From: a bacterium
GTDB taxonomy: Bacteria; Hydrogenedentota; Hydrogenedentia; Hydrogenedentiales; SLHB01
DNA length: 12,226 nt
Direction of reading: 5' to 3'
NCBI GenBank assembly: GCA_024231375.1
Contig: JAAEQP010000631.1
Coordinates: 1-12,226, forward strand
Shown: positions 7,041 through 12,226 of the stretch, piece after piece
Layout: the number at the start of each line of letters is the position of its first letter
How positions within the stretch are numbered: position 1 is the first letter of the stretch
Made by a program: the position numbers and the translations under genes
Notes under the pieces: model-generated
Database searches by the model: none
What the model saw: the letters and a program-made list of their open reading frames with translations, nothing else
Told to the model about the DNA's origin: nothing

Positions 7041-8246
7041 TCACTCTTCCCCCTGCCCCTTGACGCGGTACACACGCGATTCGATCGGCGCAAACTCAGC
7101 GGCAAGAACACCCCCAGCCACATGGCCCGCCCCGCCCTGAAACAGGATCTCGGCGTTGGCGTCCTTCACGCCCGGCACGTTCAACTCAACTGCCGCCTCG
7201 CGACGCTCGTAGTTGGCCGCGATGATGTAGGTGTCGGTGCCAAGGGTCTTCACCATGGACACGACGCCTCCGGCGATCTGGATGGCTTCGGGTGTATCGG
7301 CGGTGAGGACGGGCATGAGCACGTTGAGTTCGCCCACGACGGACTTCAAGTCGTCCCACAGCCGAACGCGCCCGAGAAGGGTCCGGTTCCACTCATCACG
7401 CATGAGGCGGGACAGGGACCAGTAGAAGACGCCTCGCGCGCCCGACGCTACGGCGGTGTACGTCATGCAGCGTAGTTCTTCGCCGGAGGGCAGGCGTTTC
7501 CATTCGTCCGGTATTTCGTGCTTACCTTCTTTCGAGACGCTGAAATCGAAAATCTGCCCCACGTACCAATACGGCTTCGTCCCACCGCACGCCTTGCGCC
7601 AATTGTCCGTGAAGGTGCGTACTCCAGCGAACCCTGTGCCCGAATACCAGTCGGCGGGGATCGGCGGCACGGGGTAGTAGTCGGCTTGGCAGACGTCCAT
7701 GGCGTTTTCGAACAGGGCAGGGTCGCCGAAATGGCATACCACGGCCGTCACGGGATGGGCGGGGTCGTGTTCCTTCAGCAAGGCATAGGCGGCAGGCATG
7801 TAGTCGCGCCCCATGTTCCCTTCCTTGTCCCATCCGGGCTCGTCCATCGTGTGCCAGGCAAGCAGCGCGGGGTGGTCCCGATAAGCCTTGATGCGCCGAA
7901 CGGCCGCGTCGAAGTCCATCGCCTTCACGTCGTCGCGATACAGGCCAACGAGACACATGAGCCCGTGCTCTTGCGCGGCGTCGAGCCACGCGCGTCCGGA
8001 CTCACAGGAGCGCTGTCCTTCCCAGGAATACGTGTGTACCGCATTGAACCCGGCTTCGGCGATCATGGCGAAGTCGCTCGGGTCCCCCGCCGAGTAGACG
8101 CCGATGGGGAAGAACGGCTTTCCATCGACGCGCACACACGCGTCGCCGACGATAGTGACCTCGCCCGCAAAGCAGGGACAGAAGGCCCCGGCTGCGAGAC
8201 AGGCAATGATTGCGCTCACAAGGAACAGTGGTCTGGACATGCTCAT
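7041..8246 (-). CDS. Exported glycoside-hydrolase-like TIM-barrel protein
   Basis: Predicted 401-aa protein. Signal peptide 1-27 (hydrophobic LFLVSAIIACLAAGAF, cleavage likely after CFA before Gly28). A short beta-lead-in, VRVDGKPFFPIGVY (38-51), then a TIM barrel to about 315, is the layout of GH2/GH5/GH42-like clan-A hydrolases. WHTMDEPGWD at 131-140 sits where clan-A enzymes carry the acid/base (usually NEP), so Glu136 is the candidate. The nucleophile is not obvious: GVFYWSLS (272-279) occupies the expected late-barrel position without a Glu. A small beta-sandwich (315-395) ends the protein. Family and substrate are unassigned. Two ATGs, at 8246 and 8240, both follow AGAGAGGGA; the first is taken but the second is equally possible. 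A good promoter lies 37 bp upstream. Confidence 0.82.
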   Translation of the reverse strand: MSMSRPLFLVSAIIACLAAGAFCPCFAGEVTIVGDACVRVDGKPFFPIGVYSAGDPSDFAMIAEAGFNAVHTYSWEGQRSCESGRAWLDAAQEHGLMCLVGLYRDDVKAMDFDAAVRRIKAYRDHPALLAWHTMDEPGWDKEGNMGRDYMPAAYALLKEHDPAHPVTAVVCHFGDPALFENAMDVCQADYYPVPPIPADWYSGTGFAGVRTFTDNWRKACGGTKPYWYVGQIFDFSVSKEGKHEIPDEWKRLPSGEELRCMTYTAVASGARGVFYWSLSRLMRDEWNRTLLGRVRLWDDLKSVVGELNVLMPVLTADTPEAIQIAGGVVSMVKTLGTDTYIIAANYERREAAVELNVPGVKDANAEILFQGGAGHVAGGVLAAEFAPIESRVYRVKGQGEE

Positions 8247-8282
8247 AGTCCCTCTCTATTGGCTTGGGCGCTCGACGAAGCG

Positions 8283-8311
8283 ATTGTAGAGGGCCAAGTG
8301 ATTGGGGTCAA
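8283..8311 (-). promoter_or_regulatory. Sigma-70-like promoter for the glycoside-hydrolase-like gene
   Basis: On the minus strand TTGACC (8311-8306) and TACAAT (8288-8283) are separated by exactly 17 bp, each five of six matches to consensus. Transcription would start near 8276, giving a leader of about 30 nt that includes the AGAGAGGGA ribosome-binding site. Confidence 0.75.
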
Positions 8312-8369
8312 CGGCTGCAATTGGAGCGCAAGCGATTCGGAACGGGCCATGGTGACAGCAAGACCAGTC

Positions 8370-8398
8370 TTGAAACGGTTGGTGTCCGATTCTATGAT
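8370..8398 (+). promoter_or_regulatory. Sigma-70-like promoter for the in-frame-TGA FG-GAP gene
   Basis: TTGAAA (8370-8375) and TATGAT (8393-8398) are 17 bp apart. The predicted start near 8405 gives a leader of about 100 nt with the hairpin at 8411-8429. It diverges from the minus-strand promoter at 8283-8311, with 58 bp between the two -35 boxes. Confidence 0.75.
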
Positions 8399-8410
8399 AA
8401 TGGATAGCGT

Positions 8411-8444
8411 GCCCGTGCCGGTCACGGGCCCGTCACGAGCGGGC
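8411..8444 (+). other. Overlapping hairpins in the leader of the in-frame-TGA gene
   Basis: GCCCGTG (8411-8417) pairs perfectly with CACGGGC (8423-8429) over a 5-nt loop. GCCCG (8428-8432) can pair with CGGGC (8440-8444). The two stems share bases 8428-8429, and a 10-bp palindrome ACGGGCCCGT spans 8424-8433. No T-tract follows, so it is not a terminator. It may be an operator or a leader structure. Confidence 0.4.
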
Positions 8445-8503
8445 GGCATGCCTTGCAGCCAGGTGCATAGAGGAACGCGGTTCGGCGTTGAGGAGTCGAT
8501 GTC

Positions 8504-9820
8504 ATGCTGATGATGCTGTTTCTTGTGTTGGGGCAGACACTGCAGGGAGCGGTTCCGGTAGCCGAAGAACTGGCGCCGCCGGTCCGGATCGAAGCGGCGG
8601 GCAAGCCCATCGACACAACCATTGGCCATGCGGCGCCCAACGTCTGTGATGTGGACGGGGACGGCGACAACGCCCTGCTGGTGGGGCAGTTCGGCGACGG
8701 GATTCTCTGGGTCTACCTCAACGAAGGCACAAACGACCGCCCCGAGTTGGCGGCCGGGGTCCAGTTCAAGGAAGGCAGAGACGACGGCCGCGTGCCCGCG
8801 GGGTGATGCGTCGGCTTCGGTCCACAGGGTGTGGACCTCAATGCGGACGGATACGTCGATATCCTGACGGGATCGTGGCCCGGCGAGTTGCATCTGTTCC
8901 TCGGCAACGGCAACAACACACACGCCGCGTCCGAAACGATCCGCGACAAAGACGGACTGGTCATCAACCCCGGCGGCGGGACCCAGGAGCGGTCGGACGG
9001 GACTATCCTCATTACTGGCACTGCCGACTTCGAGGACACGCCGGAAGGCAAGACCATCACCTACCAAGGGACCCGGTTGGTGGCAGGCCCCGACACGCAG
9101 ATCTCGACAACAGGCACCGCCTCGGCGGCACATGCGGCGGATTGGGACGGCGACGGCGACTACGACCTGCTCGTTGGCGACATTGGCGGCAACGTGTTTC
9201 TCGTTAACAACGAGGGAACGGCGACAGCATTCGTATTCGGCAAAGAGTCGTCTCTTCACGCGGACGGCCAACCTCTGAAGGTCGCACGGCAAGCCGGGCC
9301 GTTTACGGCCGATTGGGACGGCGACGGGGATCTCGACTTGCTTGTCGGGGACGGCGACGGCCGCGTCTCACTGTTCCGCAACCGAGGCACTGCCACATCG
9401 TCAGACCTGGACGCAGCCGAGGAGCTTGTGCCGCCAGGCACCCAACCCTATGGGCAGGAAGTTCCGAAGGAAGCCTATCGGGGCGTCAGGGCGAAGGTGT
9501 GCGCCACCGATTGGAACGGCGACGGCCGGCTCGATCTGCTTCTCGGAGACTTCTCAAGAGAGAAACTTGAATACCCCGACCTCACGTCCGAGGAAAAGGC
9601 TGAGCACGTTCGGATTCGAAAGGAGTTGAAGCAGCTCAATCAGCGCTCCGGGAAATTGTATAACAAACTCTCGGGCTCTGGACGCGTTGAGAACGAAAAG
9701 AAACGCGAGAAGGTCGGAAAGGAGTGGCTGGAAATCAACAACCGGCAAAACGAACTCCGGTCGAAGCTTCCCCCTGAGTACACGACCCACGGCTGGGTTT
9801 GGCTGTTTCTGCGCAAGTAG
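8504..9820 (+). CDS. Exported FG-GAP beta-propeller protein, putative selenoprotein (TGA read as Sec101)
   Basis: Read through the TGA at 8804-8806, the frame gives 438 aa. The start ATG follows GAGGAG by 8 nt. Residues 1-16 (MLMMLFLVLGQTLQGA) form a short, weak signal peptide lacking a basic N-region. Five FG-GAP calcium-loop motifs begin at Asp49, Asp111, Asp213, Asp270 and Asp336; the TGA lies in the strand just before the second, in PAG-U-CVGFGPQ. Residues about 356-425 are a charged, helical, probably coiled-coil insertion (KELKQLNQRSGKLYNKL and onward), and HGWVWLFLRK closes the propeller. The repeat pattern, reading frame and GC-rich codon use continue unchanged over the TGA, with no frameshift. 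From memory, planctomycete homologues have Cys-Cys or similar here, making Sec-for-Cys likely. An adjacent Sec-Cys pair could be redox-active or bind metal; no activity is assigned. The alternative is a TGC-to-TGA nonsense mutation (pseudogene) or sequencing error. The gene ends in TAG. Confidence 0.72.
8804..8806 (+). other. In-frame TGA, putative selenocysteine codon 101
   Basis: The codon context is GTG CCC GCG GGG TGA TGC GTC GGC. It is the only stop in the frame between 8504 and 9818 and is directly followed by a Cys codon. TGA ends at least four other genes of the window (7032-7034, 7041-7043, 12001-12003, 12158-12160), so a Trp code is excluded and local recoding is required. Confidence 0.72.
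8819..8837 (+). promoter_or_regulatory. SECIS-like hairpin immediately downstream of the TGA
   Basis: GGTCCAC (8819-8825) pairs perfectly with GTGGACC (8831-8837) around the 5-nt loop AGGGT (8826-8830). Nineteen bases separate the TGA from the loop. Bacterial SECIS elements, as generally described, have a short stem, a 3-14-nt loop with a G in the first two positions, and 16-37 nt between UGA and loop; all are met. The AGG start of the loop resembles the AGGUCU loop of E. coli fdhF. A weak lower stem CGTC/GACG (8809-8812 with 8846-8849) could extend it. No bulged U equivalent to that of fdhF is evident. Confidence 0.7.
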
Positions 9821-9962
9821 GACGCGCCGGACAGGTTCCCTGCGAGCTTGGCAGACCACGAAGGCTTCTCGACCTCTCACGGTGTCCTCCGGTGGTTGCT
9901 CGCGAAACCGATACGTCCCCGTTCCACGTGCGACACGGGGCTCCCCGTTCTTGAACGCTCCC

Positions 9963-10017
9963 CCGATTTCTCATTAGATCGACCCAGCGCAGTACCAACA
10001 TCAGGGTCGAGAATCGG
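9963..10017 (+). other. Long imperfect hairpin upstream of the redox operon
   Basis: TCGACCC (9979-9985) pairs with GGGTCGA (10004-10010), and the outer arms CCGATT (9963-9968) and AATCGG (10012-10017) also pair. The arms give 13 bp in two blocks, with a 10-nt bulge on the 5' side, one base on the 3' side and an 18-nt loop. It could be an RNA element or a protein-binding inverted repeat. Confidence 0.4.
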
Positions 10018-10082
10018 AGGCGGCATTCCCGAGTGCTTGAGGAAGCCGTTGGGAAAATCCGCGGCCTGGGAATACTTCCTCC

Positions 10083-10138
10083 CGCCTGTGCCTTAGTACC
10101 TTAGGGGAAAGGGTGGGTACGAGCCCCGCCCACAGGCG
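10083..10138 (+). other. Hairpin ending 2 nt before the ribosome-binding site of the redox operon
   Basis: CGCCTGTG (10083-10090) and CACAGGCG (10131-10138) form a perfect 8-bp outer stem; GTACC (10096-10100) and GGTAC (10116-10120) pair inside it. The enclosed region holds two CCTTAG copies and a purine run. The 3' arm stops 2 nt before GGGAG (10141-10145), the ribosome-binding site of the TTG-initiated oxidoreductase gene, so folding could affect translation. Confidence 0.45.
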
Positions 10139-10152
10139 CCGGGAGAAAGCCA

Positions 10153-12003
10153 TTGAAGGCGGGAACACGCGCGAAGTCCACGGAGCCATTCCACGTATCG
10201 TTGCCGGATGAACGGTTCTATGAGGACGAGGTGGAGTGCCGGATGGGGTGTCCGGTTAGCACCGATGCCCGGGGCTACCTGCTGGCCACCGCGCAAGGCG
10301 ACTACCGGACAGCCTACGCCATTTCCCGAGCCACCAACCCATTCGCTTCCATTTGCGGCAAGGTCTGCGGTGCGCCATGCGAGAAGGCATGCCGCCGCAG
10401 CGACGTGGACGAGACGCTGTCCATCCGCAACATCAAGGGCTTCCTCACGGCGCGACACGGGCCGGAAGCCGGCGATCTGAAGACCCCCCTGACCTATTCC
10501 ACGGTGTTGGGAACCGTGAACCCGGAACCGAACGGCATGTCGGTCGGCGTCATCGGGGGCGGGTGCGCTGGGTACACCGCAGCCCACGACTTGGCCCGTC
10601 TCGGCTACCACTGCACCATCTACGAACGCCATCACGTGAGTGGGGGCATGCTGGTGCAAGGGGTGCCCATCAATCGCCTGGACCGCCATGTCGTCCAATC
10701 GGAAATCGATTCCATCGTAGAACTGGGCCTCATCAAGGTGGCGCACAACTGCGATGTGGGCACGACCGTCTCGTTCCAAGAGATCAAAGACAAGCATGAC
10801 GCCGTGTTCATTGGCGTGGGTCTTTGCGTAGGGAAGCTGCTTCCCATGCCCAACGCGGACCACGCGGACGTGCATCGGGGATTGGCCTTCCTCCTGAACT
10901 TCAACTTCGGAAAGCGCTGGGACCTTGCGGGGAAACGCACGATTGTCATCGGCGGCGGCGATGTCGCGTTCGACGTGGCGCGAAGCGCGCTGCGGTGCAA
11001 CTCACCCGAAGTGAATCTCGTTTGCCTGGAGCGCGAGTCCCTGGGCGAAATGACCAGTTCCATCGATGAACGTGAAGGCGGCCGCCGCGAGGGGGTTGTC
11101 ATCAACGATGGCTGGGGTCCGGACGAGATCGTGGTAGAGGACGGCCAGCTCAAAGGGCTCCGCATTAAGAAGGTGATGTCCGTATTCGACGAGGACGGCC
11201 GGTTCTCGCCCGTCTTTGGCGATGAACAGCGGATGGTGGAAGCGGACGCCCTGTTCTTCGCAGTGGGTCAGGGGTCGGACCTGACCTTCCTGGAAGGCAG
11301 CGGAATCGCGACCGATGGGCGCGGGTGCATCGTGACGGATCTGGACACGGGCGCGACATCGGTGGAAGGGGTGTTTGCCGGGGGCGACATCTCGCTCGGG
11401 CCAAAGCTCTTCATCGATGCCATCGAATGCGGCAGCAAAGCTGCCTTGGGCATTCACGCCTACCTCGGCAAGGAAGCTCTGAAGAGGAAGCATCGCCGGA
11501 TCGGGTGGAAGGACCTGGACCAGTACGGTCGAGACTCGGAGTACGTGAACGACGACCGCATCGACCGGGAAGAGGAGCATGTTGACCTCGTAGGGGAACC
11601 CGAACGCAACTCGACCGTTGAGTATCCGCCGTGCGTGGCGGAGAAACAGGGCGCCCGATGTCTGGCGTGCCACATCCATCCCACCTTCGAAGGCAATATC
11701 TGCGTGCTGTGTGGGGGGTGCGTCGACGTGTGTCCGTCGTACTGTCTGCGGATGGTACACGTGAGCCGGGTCCGCGGCGATGAGGAAGTGGTCAAGCTTG
11801 TCGATGGCGAGTTTGGCGGACCGGCGTCTTCGGAAACGAACGGATCGGCCATGCTTTTCGACCCGTTGAAGTGTATCCGTTGCGGCATGTGTGCCCAGAA
11901 GTGTCCGACGGGCGCGTGCAAGATGTCGGTGAACAGCTTCTGCGACTGTTTCGTGGATGCGGACAAGCAGGTGGACTTCGCGGCGCAGGCTGCGCGGGAG
12001 TGA
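10153..12003 (+). CDS. GltD-like FAD/NAD(P)-dependent oxidoreductase with N-terminal Cys cluster and C-terminal 2[4Fe-4S] ferredoxin domain
   Basis: Predicted 616-aa soluble electron-transfer flavoprotein. The N-terminal domain has Cys29, Cys33, Cys68, Cys72, Cys76 and Cys80, as in the iron-sulfur domain of glutamate synthase small subunit (GltD), PreT and NfnB. FAD-binding GGGCAG at 135-140 with Glu158; NAD(P)-binding IGGGDVAFDVARS at 266-278; closing FAD motif GVFAGGD at 406-412. The C-terminus (about 494-599) has two CxxCxxCxxxCP motifs (Cys517-527 and Cys574-584) for two [4Fe-4S] clusters, plus several extra cysteines (494, 503, 506, 531, 589, 597, 599). The start is TTG, chosen for GGGAG 7 nt upstream; no ATG fits. 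It lies 4 nt from ccoS and is probably co-transcribed with it. Its likely role is moving electrons between NAD(P)H and ferredoxin or a quinone/cytochrome complex; true glutamate synthase is unlikely because no large subunit is nearby. Confidence 0.9.
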   Translation: MKAGTRAKSTEPFHVSLPDERFYEDEVECRMGCPVSTDARGYLLATAQGDYRTAYAISRATNPFASICGKVCGAPCEKACRRSDVDETLSIRNIKGFLTARHGPEAGDLKTPLTYSTVLGTVNPEPNGMSVGVIGGGCAGYTAAHDLARLGYHCTIYERHHVSGGMLVQGVPINRLDRHVVQSEIDSIVELGLIKVAHNCDVGTTVSFQEIKDKHDAVFIGVGLCVGKLLPMPNADHADVHRGLAFLLNFNFGKRWDLAGKRTIVIGGGDVAFDVARSALRCNSPEVNLVCLERESLGEMTSSIDEREGGRREGVVINDGWGPDEIVVEDGQLKGLRIKKVMSVFDEDGRFSPVFGDEQRMVEADALFFAVGQGSDLTFLEGSGIATDGRGCIVTDLDTGATSVEGVFAGGDISLGPKLFIDAIECGSKAALGIHAYLGKEALKRKHRRIGWKDLDQYGRDSEYVNDDRIDREEEHVDLVGEPERNSTVEYPPCVAEKQGARCLACHIHPTFEGNICVLCGGCVDVCPSYCLRMVHVSRVRGDEEVVKLVDGEFGGPASSETNGSAMLFDPLKCIRCGMCAQKCPTGACKMSVNSFCDCFVDADKQVDFAAQAARE

Positions 12004-12007
12004 ACCG

Positions 12008-12160
12008 ATGCTACTGGCGATAGTCATATTGTTCATGACAGTCCTGATGGGACTTCTTTTCCTGGGGATTTTCGTGTGGGCCGTGAAGGATGGCCAGATG
12101 ACCGATGTGGAAGAGGCCAAGTATGAAATCTTCCGCGAAGACGAAGGAGAGTCGGCGTGA
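12008..12160 (+). CDS. ccoS: CcoS-like cbb3-type cytochrome oxidase assembly protein
   Basis: Predicted 50-aa membrane protein: one transmembrane helix (residues 2-25, LLAIVILFMTVLMGLLFLGIF) followed by WAVKDGQMTDVEEAKYEIF. The W-x-x-x-x-G-Q-x-x-D-x-E pattern right after the helix, and the short acidic tail, are characteristic of CcoS, which takes part in assembly (copper/haem insertion) of cbb3 oxidases. The ATG follows GGGAG by 7 nt. The gene starts 4 nt after the oxidoreductase stop, and its TGA overlaps the GTG of the next gene (GTGA), so translation is probably coupled. No oxidase subunit is within the window. Confidence 0.85.
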   Translation: MLLAIVILFMTVLMGLLFLGIFVWAVKDGQMTDVEEAKYEIFREDEGESA

Positions 12161-12226
12161 GCGAGACACCGAAGGAACCCTCAAAATCGATGCGGCGCAA
12201 GGAGTTTCTCACACTCGCGGTAGGCC
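12157..12226 (+). CDS. Start of a Tat-type protein, possibly a Rieske iron-sulfur subunit (partial)
   Basis: The frame opens with GTG at 12157, overlapping the ccoS stop, 7 nt after AAGGAG. Only 23 codons are visible: VSETPKEPSKSMRRKEFLTL followed by AVG and the window edge. SMRRKEFL resembles a twin-arginine export motif, although the Phe is one residue later than in the usual RRxF. Rieske proteins of bc-type complexes often begin this way and would fit beside ccoS and a redox flavoprotein, but the decisive [2Fe-2S] motifs lie beyond the window. Confidence 0.6.
   Translation, partial: MSETPKEPSKSMRRKEFLTLAVG

Larger units (their letters stand above)
9821..10152 (+). other. 332-bp intergenic leader with inverted repeats (no gene)
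   Basis: No supportable gene on either strand. Just after the propeller gene, ACGGGG/CCCCGT (9935-9940, 9943-9948) followed by TCTTG may be a weak terminator. A candidate promoter is TTGGGA (10049-10054), 16 bp, AATACT (10071-10076), four of six matches each, so uncertain. Two larger hairpins are listed separately. Confidence 0.4.

Noticed and set aside
8804..8806. TGA as tryptophan (alternative genetic code)
   Set aside because: TGA ends the GDPD, glycoside-hydrolase-like, oxidoreductase and ccoS genes in this window, each at the expected family length.
8243..9292. Minus-strand 349-codon frame over the putative selenoprotein gene
   Set aside because: Arginine/valine-rich shadow sequence with no domain; it runs over both divergent promoters and opposes a clear FG-GAP repeat pattern.
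8831..9820. A separate gene starting at GTG 8831, after the TGA
   Set aside because: No ribosome-binding site precedes this GTG, it would start inside the SECIS-like stem, and it would lack the signal peptide and first blade. The upstream 100 codons carry a clear FG-GAP unit in the same frame.
8504..9820. Frameshifted pseudogene
   Set aside because: Both halves are in the same frame and repeat spacing is uninterrupted; only a single-codon change would be involved. A point nonsense mutation cannot be excluded from one sequence, but the hairpin geometry argues against it.
10104..10127. T-box-like string AAAGGGTGGGTACGAG
   Set aside because: It shares GGGTGG with the T-box consensus, but the following ACCGCG is not matched, there is no specifier stem or terminator, and the downstream gene is not an aminoacyl-tRNA or amino-acid gene.
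11002..12120. Minus-strand 372-codon frame opposite the oxidoreductase and ccoS
   Set aside because: Shadow frame; the plus strand has conserved FAD, NAD(P) and ferredoxin motifs.
1..12226. tRNA, rRNA, CRISPR arrays, insertion sequences, phage genes
   Set aside because: Looked for on both strands and none was recognised; in particular no selC-like tRNA is in the window.

Overview
The window looks like a chromosomal segment of a GC-rich bacterium related to Candidatus Hydrogenedentota, or otherwise the Planctomycetota / Verrucomicrobiota / Lentisphaerota group. The evidence is a type IV prepilin-like protein with the [17 protein letters not shown] leader and a C-terminal H-x-DG box, a carbohydrate cluster combining Gfo/Idh/MocA, TIM-barrel isomerase, DUF2961/GH172 and FG-GAP proteins, and mostly leaderless single genes with strong Shine-Dalgarno sites. 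The assignment is an inference from gene content; there is no rRNA or other phylogenetic marker.

Layout. 1-1089: a minus-strand prepilin-like gene with an intrinsic terminator behind it and a promoter plus long leader in front. 1491-4613 (minus): an FG-GAP/VCBS beta-propeller protein without signal peptide, then a Gfo/Idh/MocA dehydrogenase 12 nt downstream, then a xylose-isomerase-like TIM-barrel protein; probably one transcription unit for oxidation/isomerisation of a sugar. 4826-5983 (minus): an exported DUF2961 (GH172-type) protein with its own terminator. 6210-7034 (plus): an exported glycerophosphodiester phosphodiesterase. 7041-8246 (minus): an exported glycoside-hydrolase-like TIM barrel. 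8504-9820 (plus): an exported FG-GAP beta-propeller protein whose frame is crossed by one in-frame TGA. 10153-12226 (plus): a compact respiratory/redox operon, with a GltD-like flavoprotein carrying two C-terminal [4Fe-4S] motifs, CcoS, and the start of a probable Rieske-type or other Tat-type protein.

The most interesting object is the gene at 8504-9820. The TGA at 8804-8806 is in frame with FG-GAP units on both sides, is directly followed by a Cys codon, and lies 19 nt before the loop of a perfect 7-bp hairpin with a G-rich AGGGT loop. These are the geometry and loop composition expected of a bacterial SECIS element. I read it as a selenocysteine codon in an exported beta-propeller selenoprotein (Sec101-Cys102), not as a nonsense mutation. 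Other genes in the window end in TGA, so TGA is not globally reassigned.

The remaining genes fit a heterotroph degrading glycans outside the cytoplasm (DUF2961, GH-like barrel, GDPD) and oxidising sugars inside (Gfo/Idh/MocA, TIM isomerase), with electrons feeding a respiratory chain. No tRNA, rRNA, CRISPR, insertion sequence or phage gene was seen.
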